Origin: Argonema galeatum A003/A1
GTDB lineage: Bacteria; Cyanobacteriota; Cyanobacteriia; Cyanobacteriales; Aerosakkonemataceae
Reading direction: 5' to 3'
Assembly (NCBI RefSeq): GCF_023333595.1
Contig: NZ_JAIQZM010000001.1
Coordinates: 120,441 to 184,440, forward strand
Length of the DNA stretch: 64,000 nt
The position numbers and the translations under genes are program-made. The notes beneath the pieces were generated by a model, which worked only from the letters and a program-made list of their open reading frames with translations, was not told the origin of the DNA and did no database searches. This document shows, piece after piece, positions 53,514 through 61,974 of the stretch. Position 1 is the first letter of the stretch. Each line of letters opens with the position of its first letter.

Positions 53514-53898
53514 GGTTGTTCACACTCCATTCAACTACAGTTTACTAGAGCTTGTTTCGTGCGTTCTGGCAGAGAGGAGGCATTTGAAAATCAGAGTTTT
53601 TCGCATACCTTCGCTTATGGTAAGGGTACTTGACTTGGGAAGCACCTCTTCTATTTATAATGTCTCGACGCTGGCAATATGTTAGCCCATGCTCTGTTTA
53701 ATTTTAGAAATTATTCCGGCTAAAGAAGCCGATAATCGCACTTTCGCCGCCGAAAGTGCAGGATTTAACAGAACCGCCCGACAGTTCCCCATTGTAACGT
53801 ATAGCCACAGTCACAGAAGTTAGGACATCCTAAAACGGCAGAACCAATTCACAGCAAGCATTTCACTTTTGACTTTTGAAGGAGTGACTTTTGCTATA
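53514..53898. other. Spacer between pipY and sepF
   Basis: No gene is visible in 385 bp. The half near sepF is A+T-rich (TATTTATAATG at 53650-53660) and probably holds the sepF promoter on the - strand. Confidence 0.4.
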
Positions 53899-54588
53899 TC
53901 ACTCTTTGTGTCTTTCCCCAAACAGAGTTGTGCCCAAGCGTACCATCGTCGCACCCGCTTGCACTGCCAGGTGGTAATCGTCGGACATACCCATTGAAAG
54001 GTGCTGCATTTGAATGCGCGACCAATTTTGCTGCTGGATTTTTTCCGCCAGTTCGCGGGTACTTTGAAAAAATGCCAGAATTTCCTCTTCATCCAAATCT
54101 AGCGGAGGAATGGTCATCAACCCAAGTATTTGTATATGTTGGCACCGATCGAGTACGGGTAGATCGGCTAGCAGTTCGGGTACTGTCCAACCGTATTTGT
54201 TGGGATCGGGTAAAAGTTTGACCTGGAGGCAAACTTGCGGCTGTTTGGATAGCGATCCCGCCAAGTTATCCAATTGCTGGGCTAATTTTAAACTATCTAA
54301 AGAATGAATCCACTGAAAATGCTCCAAGGCTTTTTTAGCTTTATTGGTTTGAAGATGTCCGATTAGGTGCCAGGTGATATCCGGTAAATCTTGCAGCTGG
54401 GACTGTTTGGCTTCGGCTTCTTGCACGCGGCTTTCGCCAAAATCTCGTATTCCGGCAGCATAGGCAGAACGCATTGCATCTACCGACACCTGCTTGGTGA
54501 CGGCAATCAAGCGGACAGATTCCGGTAGCTGTTGGCGAAGGAGGCTAATCCGAGACGCTAGAGCATCAGATAAGTGGGAGCGGGTCAT
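53899..54588 (-). CDS. pipY: YggS-family PLP-binding protein (PipY)
   Basis: A COG0325 protein of 229 aa that binds pyridoxal phosphate and keeps vitamin B6 and amino-acid pools balanced. PLP Lys is in VRLIAVTKQVS; FGESRVQEAEAK, WHLIGHLQTNKAKKAL and the C-terminal SMGMSDDYHLAVQAGATMVR are the family blocks. The start overlaps the end of pipX by 4 bp, the known pipX-pipY coupling. Confidence 0.95.
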   Translation of the reverse strand: MTRSHLSDALASRISLLRQQLPESVRLIAVTKQVSVDAMRSAYAAGIRDFGESRVQEAEAKQSQLQDLPDITWHLIGHLQTNKAKKALEHFQWIHSLDSLKLAQQLDNLAGSLSKQPQVCLQVKLLPDPNKYGWTVPELLADLPVLDRCQHIQILGLMTIPPLDLDEEEILAFFQSTRELAEKIQQQNWSRIQMQHLSMGMSDDYHLAVQAGATMVRLGTTLFGERHKE

Positions 54589-54860
54589 TGAAATGTGCGA
54601 TGATGAATGACCATGAGCTTATCGTACTCCTGAGATTGACCGCTGCGACGCAGCGATCGCAGGCGATTTTCTACCAAAAGGCGAGAATCCGAACGGGTAA
54701 TCGGCTCGCAAGTGATGCCAGCCGGTGTAGTCATCACTAAAAAAAACAGACGTTGAGCGTAGAGTGTGGTGAATAATTCCTTGTGTTCTTCAAGTACGCA
54801 CACCCGGTATAGCAAACCAAACGTAGGATGATTTAGGTAAGTTTCTGGGTTTTCATTCAT
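54585..54860 (-). CDS. pipX: PII-interacting protein X
   Basis: A 91-aa cyanobacterial regulator that binds PII (GlnB) at low 2-oxoglutarate and co-activates NtcA at high 2-oxoglutarate, linking nitrogen status to transcription. The Tudor-like N-terminal domain (NHPTFGLLYRVCVLEEHKEL, LYAQRLFFLVMT) and the C-terminal helices (LVENRLRSLRRSGQSQEYDK) are clear. It is first in the operon with pipY; no NtcA box (GTAN8TAC) was found upstream. Confidence 0.95.
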   Translation of the reverse strand: MNENPETYLNHPTFGLLYRVCVLEEHKELFTTLYAQRLFFLVMTTPAGITCEPITRSDSRLLVENRLRSLRRSGQSQEYDKLMVIHHRTFQ

Positions 54861-55252
54861 TCTTCAGCGTAAGCCGATTAATACTTATTCCAGCTATAAA
54901 GGGCAGTAACCTATATCTGGGTTGTACCCAGTTCGCATAACCTCCAGCATGGCTGGGGCTCAGATGCCAATTGTATTGCACAACTCTGTCACCAAAACGG
55001 ACAACAGTAGATTGGTTGAGGGGGATATTGACAATATCAGTATTTTGACAAATGTGCAACACAGTATATCTCAACTATTCATCCCATTACTTTATAGCAA
55101 TTTGGGCTCATCTTTTAGAGTATAAGGCGTTTGCGGCTAACCATTAGAGTTTGTTTCCAGTGGTCTAAAATTGCCAAATTTTCTGGCTCGTACCAATAAG
55201 CTACTGGGAACGGTAGCCTTGAGCCAATACCAGGGTTGTACTGGTTCCCTCA
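54861..55252. other. Spacer between cbiQ and pipX
   Basis: No confident gene in 392 bp. Two related motifs, GTACAACCCAGATATAGG near 54910-54940 and GTACAACCCTGGTATTGG near 55225-55242 (- strand), are repeats or small-peptide remnants. After the cbiQ stop, the same frame is open for 44 codons (to 55115). Confidence 0.4.
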
Positions 55253-56272
55253 TCACAGTTCGCCATTACCCCAAATCAACCGCACTCCCCAGAATACCGC
55301 TAAAGTTGCCATAGCAAGCCAGTCACTTTTCCTCAGACGCAACTGACTCCACTCTACGCGATGTCGATCGGGACTGGTAAAACCGCGTACTTTCATAGCG
55401 CTGGCGATTTGATCGGCTCGCAGGAGCAGATTTTTCAGCAGTCGCTCAGCGATCGTCATCCACAGTCTAATCGCTCTCCGCAAACCTAGCTTTTTCCAAT
55501 TGATTGCCCTTGTCCACACTGAGCGGACTAGGTTTTGCACTTCTTCTAAGACTAAGGGAATGAAGCGCAAAGATAACGTTAAAGTTAGCACAATTTCTGT
55601 CACCGGCCAATTGAATCGGCGCAGAGGTCGCATTAAGCTTTCAATCCCAGCAGTTATTTCCTCTGGAGCAGTTGTGAGCAGGTACAAGTTAGTGCTGTAA
55701 ATCAGCGTAAATAGTAAGGTACTGACGCGAATTGCCAAATCTAAAGATCTGCGGGTAATTGTAATCGGCCCCTGTTTCAATACTATGTAACTGTAGCCTT
55801 GGGATTTGAGATTGGCGATCGCCGATAAGAAATTCTTCTGCTCCCCCACTCCCCCACTCCCCCACTCCCCCACTCCCCCGCTCCCCCGCTCCCCCACTCC
55901 CCCACTCCCCCGCTCCCCCGCTCCCCCGCTCCCTGGCTGAGGGTTGACAAAAGCCATCTCATCTGCTGGTCGTCGCGGCTGATAACTTACTGCCATTCCA
56001 TCAGGGGCTACAGCGCTCAAGAAGAAAACAAATACACTGAGGATCAGCAACCAAACCATTTGCTGACGCCACACCCGCAACGGAATTCTGGCTGTCAGCG
56101 TAATCAAAATCAGCAATACTGACAGGGCGATTCGGCTAGAGGGATTTGCCAGAATGGGCGCAAACAGAAAACTCATCAACCAGCCCAGCTTGACTCGCGG
56201 ATCGAGCTTGTGCAGCCAAGTGGTTGGTTCTTCGAGGTAAAGCCCTAGAGGTAGCGATCGCAATAAATCCAT
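55253..56272 (-). CDS. cbiQ: Energy-coupling factor transporter T protein (CbiQ/EcfT family), 339 aa
   Basis: EcfT is the transmembrane scaffold of ECF vitamin/metal importers. LYLEEPTTWLHKLDPRVKLG is the N-terminal signature; the two C-terminal cytoplasmic helix motifs are LLLRADQIASAMKVRGF (ARG-type coupling motif, here VRG). Four to five hydrophobic helices. A Gly/Glu-rich block of about 31 residues (GERGSGGVGEWGSGGVGE) in the loop after helix 3 is encoded by tandem CCCACTC repeats. Partner A and S components are not in this window, so the substrate is unknown. It ends with a double stop (TGATGA). Confidence 0.9.
   Translation of the reverse strand: MDLLRSLPLGLYLEEPTTWLHKLDPRVKLGWLMSFLFAPILANPSSRIALSVLLILITLTARIPLRVWRQQMVWLLILSVFVFFLSAVAPDGMAVSYQPRRPADEMAFVNPQPGSGGAGERGSGGVGERGSGGVGEWGSGGVGEQKNFLSAIANLKSQGYSYIVLKQGPITITRRSLDLAIRVSTLLFTLIYSTNLYLLTTAPEEITAGIESLMRPLRRFNWPVTEIVLTLTLSLRFIPLVLEEVQNLVRSVWTRAINWKKLGLRRAIRLWMTIAERLLKNLLLRADQIASAMKVRGFTSPDRHRVEWSQLRLRKSDWLAMATLAVFWGVRLIWGNGEL
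55842..55933. repeat. CCCCCACTC / CCCCCGCTC tandem array inside cbiQ
   Basis: Roughly twelve heptamer units of CCCACTC or CCCGCTC in the + direction keep the - strand cbiQ frame open, because 7-base units in multiples of three give whole codons. The same repeat lies non-coding at 606-693. Confidence 0.85.
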
Positions 56273-56281
56273 CTTTCGATT

Positions 56282-56647
56282 TTAGACTTTAGACTTGGGA
56301 GTTTCGGTTAGACTTGTGATGGATGCTACCGTCATCGCTAAGATTTCATTTGTTTCTGACATCAAACTTTTTAGTTGTTCGGCAGGCATTAATTCAGATT
56401 CGATTAAAAGCTCCATCCAGTATAAGCTTTCATCGGCCTTCTCTTCTACGATTCTAAGTTTAGCGACTAAATGGAGAGTAGCTTCACAGTGACAAGCTGC
56501 CCGATATTTAGCACCTATAGATGTAGCCGATCGCAGTAACCGCTTGCCCATAAATTCAGCAGTTTGCCCTGGTGGCAAGGCATTTACCAGGCGAATAACT
56601 CTCAAGGCAAGCTGCTTCGTTCTAGTTTTAAACTTTTGCTTGTCCAT
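56282..56647 (-). CDS. Four-helix-bundle protein (TIGR02436/S23-like), 121 aa
   Basis: TKQLALRVIRLVNALPPGQT, GKRLLRSATSIGAKYRAACH, LRIVEEKADESLYWMELLIE are the family blocks; the protein is all helical. Such genes were first seen in 23S rRNA intervening sequences but also occur free in genomes, as here. The gene is flanked by TTTAGATTTTAGATT-type repeats at 56275-56295 and 56650-56707, which suggests it was inserted between der and cbiQ. Function unknown. Confidence 0.88.
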   Translation of the reverse strand: MDKQKFKTRTKQLALRVIRLVNALPPGQTAEFMGKRLLRSATSIGAKYRAACHCEATLHLVAKLRIVEEKADESLYWMELLIESELMPAEQLKSLMSETNEILAMTVASITSLTETPKSKV

Positions 56648-56708
56648 AATAGACTTTAGATTTTAGATTGTATGGTTAAATTGTATAACAATCTAAAATC
56701 TAAAATTT

Positions 56709-58070
56709 TTAGACGCGGGCAGCTCTGTTTTTGCTTGGGCCTTCTACTTCACGAGCTTTTTTACCGCGCCACAGCAATCGCAATGGTGTGCCTTTAAAAC
56801 CTAGTTGTTTGCGGAATTGGCTTTCCATGTAGCGGCGATAATTATCGTTAAAACGGACGGGATCGTTGACAAAAAGAGCAATGGTTGGCGGTTGAGTTTT
56901 GACTTGGGTGCCATAGTAAATTTTGCCCTGACGCCCTTGACGGGTAACTGGGGCAGAGTGCCACCTGATGGATTCTTGAATCACTTCATTAATCACGGCG
57001 GTAGTTACCCGACGTTGGTGTGCCTCAGCTGCGGAGTCGATCAAATCGAGAATTTTTTCTACACGCTGACCCGTTTTAGCGCTGACAAAAATACTTTCTG
57101 CCCATTCGGTAAAATGCAGCCGTTGTTGCAAAAGTTTTTCGTAGTCGTAGATTGTGTAGGAATCCTTTTCTACCGCATCCCACTTATTAACTACAATTAC
57201 GCAAGCGCGACCTTCTTCAGCAATTCTACCTGCGAGTTTTTGGTCTTGTTCGGTAATTCCATCAACTGCATCTATTACTAACAAGACTACATCAGCGCGG
57301 CGGATCGCTTTGAAGGCGCGATTAATCCCAAAAAATTCAGGGCCATATTCAACGTTTTTCTTTTTGCGAATCCCAGCCGTGTCGATCAGGCGATAAGTTT
57401 TATCTTCCCGTTGTACTACGGTATCAATGGCATCGCGAGTAGTGCCGGAAATCGGGCTAACTATGGAGCGATTTTCTCCTACAAAGGAGTTCAATAAACT
57501 CGATTTGCCAACGTTAGGACGCCCGACAATTGCAACTTTAATTTCTGATACTTCTGGGATTTCTCCTACTGGCGGCAAGTGGGTAATTAGATCGTCGAGT
57601 AGTTCGCCAGTACCGCCACCGTGAATGGCAGAAACGGGATAAGGTTCGCCTAATCCCAGTTCCCAAAATTGTGCGGCTTGAGTTAAACCTTGTTCTGGGG
57701 ATTCGCATTTATTGACGGTTAGCAGGACGGGGAGGGGTTGAGTACGCAACCATACTGCGATTTCTTCATCTGCTGATGTTGGGCCAGCTTGTCCATCCAC
57801 GACAAATATAGCGGCACAAGCTTCTGACAGTGCTGTCATAGCTTGTTCGCGGATCAAAGGTAGAAATTCGGTGTCGTCGTCGAATACTAAGCCGCCGGTA
57901 TCGACGACGGTGTATTCGCGATCGCGCCAGTATGCGGGGCGATAGGTGCGATCGCGCGTCATCCCCGGTTGATCGTGGACAATGGCATCCTGTAAACCTG
58001 TCAAACGATTGACAAGAGTAGATTTGCCCACATTTGGGCGACCGATAATAGCAACAATTGGCAGAGGCAT
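56709..58070 (-). CDS. der: Ribosome-biogenesis GTPase Der (EngA)
   Basis: Der has two tandem GTPase domains and a KH-like C-terminus and acts in 50S subunit assembly. Domain 1: [27 protein letters not shown]. Domain 2: [27 protein letters not shown]. The KH-like part contains [20 protein letters not shown] followed by [11 protein letters not shown]. At 453 aa the length is normal. It starts at ATG 58070. Confidence 0.97.
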   Translation of the reverse strand: MPLPIVAIIGRPNVGKSTLVNRLTGLQDAIVHDQPGMTRDRTYRPAYWRDREYTVVDTGGLVFDDDTEFLPLIREQAMTALSEACAAIFVVDGQAGPTSADEEIAVWLRTQPLPVLLTVNKCESPEQGLTQAAQFWELGLGEPYPVSAIHGGGTGELLDDLITHLPPVGEIPEVSEIKVAIVGRPNVGKSSLLNSFVGENRSIVSPISGTTRDAIDTVVQREDKTYRLIDTAGIRKKKNVEYGPEFFGINRAFKAIRRADVVLLVIDAVDGITEQDQKLAGRIAEEGRACVIVVNKWDAVEKDSYTIYDYEKLLQQRLHFTEWAESIFVSAKTGQRVEKILDLIDSAAEAHQRRVTTAVINEVIQESIRWHSAPVTRQGRQGKIYYGTQVKTQPPTIALFVNDPVRFNDNYRRYMESQFRKQLGFKGTPLRLLWRGKKAREVEGPSKNRAARV

Positions 58071-58211
58071 AGTTCAATCCTGAGTCTTGTGCGAGTTTGG
58101 TTAGGCAGTGACTCAGGTTTGATTACTTTCCCCTCAGCCCTGTTTTTGCTCGAACATTTTATTATAGCATAATATATTTGGATAGTATTTTATTAATATG
58201 AGGACTTTAGA

Positions 58212-58706
58212 ATGCACCCTGCCTGGGCTGGTGCTGGTGGTAATTGGCCTGCAATTGATGAAGTTTTCGATCCAAAAGTTGTTAGGCAACGAAGCGATCT
58301 ATCTTGCGTAGCGGCTTGCGGTGAAATGTTGTTAAAAGATCGGGGAATAAATATTAATCAGGTAGTTATTGAGGAGTTCATTGGGCCAGCATCCGCGCCG
58401 GAATTCCTTGCTTGGGCGCTAAACGAACTAAACCCAGATAGTTCTGGAGAGTGGAAAGGCGCTTTTCTTAATTTACCGGACGCAACTCAATTCCAAGTTT
58501 TTGAGACATTAAATAATACAGGTTCTTGGGCGGCTGTACTTTGGGAGAGAGGTGCTAGAATAGGTCACATGGTAATCGTTGATGGTTTGGATGAAGATGG
58601 CTATGTCGTGATTCGCGATCCTTGGCAAGGAACAAGATATATAATGATCATAGATAACTTTCTGCAATATTGGAGCCAGAGTGGAGTTTACTGGTTAAAA
58701 AAATGA
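58212..58706 (+). CDS. Papain-fold (C39-like) toxin-type cysteine peptidase, stand-alone, 164 aa
   Basis: AGGA seven bases before ATG 58212 supports the start; a stop lies just upstream in frame, so there is no longer N-terminus. The papain-fold triad is visible: Gln26 and Cys32 (VRQRSDLSCVAACGEMLL), His119 (RIGHMVIVDG) and Asp136 (VIRDPW). WPAIDEVFDP at the front is typical of toxin domains found at the C-termini of polymorphic toxins. Here it is free, with no trafficking domain or signal peptide. Its stop overlaps the next start (ATGA), so the two are coupled. Confidence 0.75.
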   Translation: MHPAWAGAGGNWPAIDEVFDPKVVRQRSDLSCVAACGEMLLKDRGININQVVIEEFIGPASAPEFLAWALNELNPDSSGEWKGAFLNLPDATQFQVFETLNNTGSWAAVLWERGARIGHMVIVDGLDEDGYVVIRDPWQGTRYIMIIDNFLQYWSQSGVYWLKK

Positions 58707-59008
58707 ACGTACAAGTGCTTTCCATCGAACCTGGTAAAGAAAAAGGCACATTTAATGTTGCGATCTCGATCGGAGATCGGCAGCATAGTTTCACGATGAA
58801 AGGTGAAACGAACATAATTGCTAATAAAGAGCTTCATGCTATAATGGGAGATAAAGATTTTTGGGAAATCTTCAAATTTAACCAACATTTGGCTCAAGAA
58901 GTGTATAAACTGACAGCCAAAGTATATAACGGTAAAGATGTTCAATTACCAATGGCGATCGGTGAATTTTCTACCGCAGAAGTCAGCCCAGCTTTTCTTC
59001 AGATTTAA
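58703..59008 (+). CDS. Small partner protein of the papain-fold gene (candidate immunity protein), 101 aa
   Basis: ATG 58703 overlaps the stop of the papain-fold gene by 4 bp. The protein (VQVLSIEPGKEKGTFNVAIS, FTMKGETNIIANKELHAIMG, VYKLTAKVYNGKDVQLPMAI) has alternating strands and a central helix, no Cys and no membrane segment. I recognise no family. Tight coupling downstream of a toxin-like peptidase suggests an immunity protein; that is inference. Confidence 0.7.
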   Translation: MNVQVLSIEPGKEKGTFNVAISIGDRQHSFTMKGETNIIANKELHAIMGDKDFWEIFKFNQHLAQEVYKLTAKVYNGKDVQLPMAIGEFSTAEVSPAFLQI

Positions 59009-59028
59009 AAACTCCTAGTAGCTACTAC

Positions 59029-59400
59029 ATGGAATTAATTACCACATTTCCGCCACGTCCGATTACTTGTGAAGCTGAGTTAACCGCTACCCAAAATCGG
59101 ATTAATTCTATTTTGGATCGAAAGAATATCACGCAAGATGACCGAGATTACTTAAATGTGCTTGGTACTTTAGTTTATGATTACGAACAAAAACATGAGG
59201 TAATGCCTGTTTTGAAAGGTGTCAAGCTGCTGAAAGCTTTGATGGTGGAAGATAATATAGAAGTAAAAGACTTGGTTGATATATGGAAAAATGAGGTACA
59301 GGTGTCTGAGGTACTAAATGGGGAACGGGAACTGACGACAACTCAAATGCAAAAATTAGGTGAGTTTTTCCATGTTTCTGCTGCTGCGTTTTTGGAGTGA
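59029..59400 (+). CDS. HigA-like helix-turn-helix antitoxin/regulator, 123 aa
   Basis: The COG5499-type layout is clear: an N-terminal helical arm (CEAELTATQNRINSILDRKN) and an HTH (LKALMVEDNIEVKDLVDIWK, VSEVLNGERELTTTQMQKLG, EFFHVSAAAFL). Usually a HigB-type RNase toxin gene precedes it; none is here. Instead the small partner gene ends 20 bp upstream, so this regulator probably controls or neutralises the preceding pair. The stop is 3 bp from the convergent NB-ARC gene. Confidence 0.85.
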   Translation: MELITTFPPRPITCEAELTATQNRINSILDRKNITQDDRDYLNVLGTLVYDYEQKHEVMPVLKGVKLLKALMVEDNIEVKDLVDIWKNEVQVSEVLNGERELTTTQMQKLGEFFHVSAAAFLE

Positions 59401-59403
59401 TAG

Positions 59404-61944
59404 TTAATCTTGGTTCCACTCTTTCTCAATTCTTTCTAAATCTTTGGCTGCACCTAATTGTTGATAAATTTGATGTGCTGTGTTGTAATGTTGTTGGGCA
59501 AGTTCTGGGTTATTGCGCTGACGTTCGAGTAGCGCCATATCATAATGAGTATCAGCAATTTTATAAGTCATACCTAGTTCTCTACTTATTTGTAGACATT
59601 GCTGATAAAGTCGTTCTGCTTCATCGAAATTACCCCGATCGCGTTCAATATCTCCCCAAGAACCTAAAGAACCTGCCATTCCTTCACGATCGCCTAATTC
59701 TTGCCTTAACTGAAAAGATTGCCGTTTCAATTGTTCAGCAGCATCCAAATTGCCCCGCATCCGTTCAATATCTCCCAAAAGACCCCAACTAGAAGCCATA
59801 CCAGCCCGATCGCCTAATTCTGTCATCAATTGCAAAGATTGCCGATACAGACGTTCCGCCTGTTCCCAATTGCCGCGATTTCGCTCAATATCTCCCAAAC
59901 TACCCCAACTAGAAGCCATACCAGCCCGATCGCCTAATTCTGTTCTCAATTGCAAAGATTGCCGATACAGACGTTCCGCTTCATCCCAATTACCGCGACT
60001 TTGCTCAATATCTCCCAAATATTGCAGCGCGTTAGCAATTTCGCTCTTAATGTTTTGATTTTGTGCAATAGATAAAGCCTGTTGGAAATATCTCTCTGCT
60101 ATATCCCAATTGCCGAAATCCCTATAAGTTCTGCCAATTTGTCTTATAAATATTGGGCGCTCATCATCATCAATATGAGGTAAGATTTGCTCATATAACT
60201 CTCTTAACAGGCTCCAGTGACCCCAGCGTCTCAAATATTTTTCTAGCGTACCTATCAACAAGCTAGATGCTTCACTGTAATTGCCTAACTGAAAGGCAAA
60301 ATATTGAGTTTCTATAACTGGACGCAAATCCTCTGAATTTTTAGGGTTTTCAACATTTCTGCCAGAGCGATAAAACGCATAAGCTGCCTTGACTAGATTA
60401 GGCATCTGGTCTTTAGATTCATTTTTCAAGAACTTGGCAATCACAGCATGAAGATCGTAAAATAGCTCACATTTATGTTCATTATAGCGACACTGCACCA
60501 AACTGCTATTAACTAATCGTTCTAAAGTTACTTCTGTTTCCCTAATATCTTCATCTGTAAATTCAGCAACTTCTCCTAATTCTGCTGCATTCAAAAATCG
60601 ATCATCTTTCTCTATATCATCTGTATACAACCGCAAAAAAGTTAAACCTCTTACATCTATCGGTACGCGCAAAACACACATCCGCTTTAGTAAATCTCGC
60701 GCCGCTTCACTTTGTCGCGCCAATTGTTCTTGCAATATCGGTTCCGCCTTTTTCGTCACCAATTCGGGATGCTTCCGCAGATACCCAGGTTTACCTTTCC
60801 CAATCGCCGCCAGTTGAGTTAACAAAAATACATGACCCTCCACGCGCCCGGAAACCCACTGCAAATCTTCCGGTTTATCCTTTAATTGGCGCTGTTGCAA
60901 AATCTCCACACCCGCCCGATCCGATACACCCGTCAGCATTTCAATATACACCAATTCCGTATCCGGTTCCGCCCCTTCATACCGCGTATCTGCCAAATCT
61001 GCTGGTACTTCCCGACTGGTTAAAATAGTTTGGGAAATATGCTGCTGATAAACTAACGCATTCAGCAATTTACCCCAATCCAAAGAAACAGCTTTTCCCG
61101 CTTGGGGATGATTAGCTGGATGCAAAACACTTTCCAAGTTATCCAACACCAAAAGACAGCAATTTTCTGCCAAACCTGCGATAATTTTACCGATTTTTTC
61201 ATCCGCACTTTTTAAAGGTTCCGGCGTTGCAATTCCCAACCCATCTAACAGAAACTCTGCCACCTCATCAAAACTCATTTTTTCCTGCGCTTTGAAATAC
61301 ATCACCCACTCATAAGGACAATTTTCCTCTGTTCCCCCCTTTTCAAGAGGAGTTAGGGTGGATCTCCCCAAACTAACACCCAAAGCTTCTAAAAGCTTAA
61401 CAGTTAAACTCGTTTTTCCAATCCCACCTTGTCCGATAATTGCTAATACTTTCAGTGGGTTCAGAAACCCGGTTTCTCCAAGAAACCGGGTTTCTAAAGG
61501 TTCTCGCGGCAATAATCTTTCCTTCAATTGATGCAGCAATTCATCTCGCCCTTTCCACACGGGAACAGTAGGAATTGCCTGTTGTAAAATAACTCGTTTT
61601 TCCTTTTTTTGATTCGTCTGCGAATCTGCTAAATTTACCTTTAAATCGTGATTAACTTCCACCGTCACAGATAAAGTTTGCTCTGTGGTATTGCTTTCTG
61701 GTATATTTTGTGGTAAGTTTCCATCTTCTAGATCGGCAATATCCTGCCAATCGATAGACAATTTATTACAAATTTCGATAAAGTTTAGATAGTCAATTGC
61801 TTTACCATTGAGAAAAGTATTGACGGTATTCAGAGAAAATTTTAAGTCTTCAGCTAAATCTATCTGACGTGCGTAGCCGTTACGCCTTAACGCCACTTTA
61901 ACTGTTTGAATACATTCTACGCGAACCCTGACAGAGCGAGGCAT
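59404..61944 (-). CDS. NB-ARC STAND ATPase with HTH-like N-terminus and TPR repeats, 846 aa
   Basis: Residues 1-75 form a helix-turn-helix-like domain (ARQIDLAEDLKFSLNTVNTF). NB-ARC follows: P-loop IIGQGGIGKTSLTVKL (Lys177), Walker B CLLVLDNLES, sensor TSREVPADLA. The winged-helix and arm regions reach about 510. The C-terminus (about 590-840) holds TPR repeats with the near-identical core LGDIExxRGNxxxAExLxRQ. STAND proteins of this kind act as ligand-gated switches, some in phage defence. Two in-frame inserted repeats flank the P-loop region (61463-61495 and 61331-61368). Confidence 0.85.
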   Translation of the reverse strand: MPRSVRVRVECIQTVKVALRRNGYARQIDLAEDLKFSLNTVNTFLNGKAIDYLNFIEICNKLSIDWQDIADLEDGNLPQNIPESNTTEQTLSVTVEVNHDLKVNLADSQTNQKKEKRVILQQAIPTVPVWKGRDELLHQLKERLLPREPLETRFLGETGFLNPLKVLAIIGQGGIGKTSLTVKLLEALGVSLGRSTLTPLEKGGTEENCPYEWVMYFKAQEKMSFDEVAEFLLDGLGIATPEPLKSADEKIGKIIAGLAENCCLLVLDNLESVLHPANHPQAGKAVSLDWGKLLNALVYQQHISQTILTSREVPADLADTRYEGAEPDTELVYIEMLTGVSDRAGVEILQQRQLKDKPEDLQWVSGRVEGHVFLLTQLAAIGKGKPGYLRKHPELVTKKAEPILQEQLARQSEAARDLLKRMCVLRVPIDVRGLTFLRLYTDDIEKDDRFLNAAELGEVAEFTDEDIRETEVTLERLVNSSLVQCRYNEHKCELFYDLHAVIAKFLKNESKDQMPNLVKAAYAFYRSGRNVENPKNSEDLRPVIETQYFAFQLGNYSEASSLLIGTLEKYLRRWGHWSLLRELYEQILPHIDDDERPIFIRQIGRTYRDFGNWDIAERYFQQALSIAQNQNIKSEIANALQYLGDIEQSRGNWDEAERLYRQSLQLRTELGDRAGMASSWGSLGDIERNRGNWEQAERLYRQSLQLMTELGDRAGMASSWGLLGDIERMRGNLDAAEQLKRQSFQLRQELGDREGMAGSLGSWGDIERDRGNFDEAERLYQQCLQISRELGMTYKIADTHYDMALLERQRNNPELAQQHYNTAHQIYQQLGAAKDLERIEKEWNQD
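61331..61368. repeat. Dispersed CCCCTTTTCAAGAGGAGTTAG repeat inside the NB-ARC gene
   Basis: On the - strand this reads STLTPLEKGGTE in frame. It has the form of the widespread cyanobacterial CCCTAACTCC..TTGAAAAGGGGGG spacer repeat. The block falls between the P-loop helix and the YEWVMYFKAQ strand, where other NB-ARC proteins are shorter. Confidence 0.65.
61463..61495. repeat. AGAAACCCGGTTTCT palindrome family, copy 4, in frame inside the NB-ARC gene
   Basis: A 33-bp copy (15 + 3 + 15) is translated as ETRFLGETGFL, 11 codons with no frame change, directly before the LKVLAIIGQGGIGKT P-loop strand. Confidence 0.85.
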
Positions 61945-61974
61945 ATTGGAATATAGTAATTTTTTTATCGAAAA

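Noticed and set aside
52929..53633. 234-codon ORF on the + strand opposite sepF
   Set aside because: It is a shadow of sepF; composition and motifs belong to the - strand gene.
54861..55130. NtcA box in the pipX upstream region
   Set aside because: No GTAN8TAC match with proper spacing to a -10 was found on either strand.
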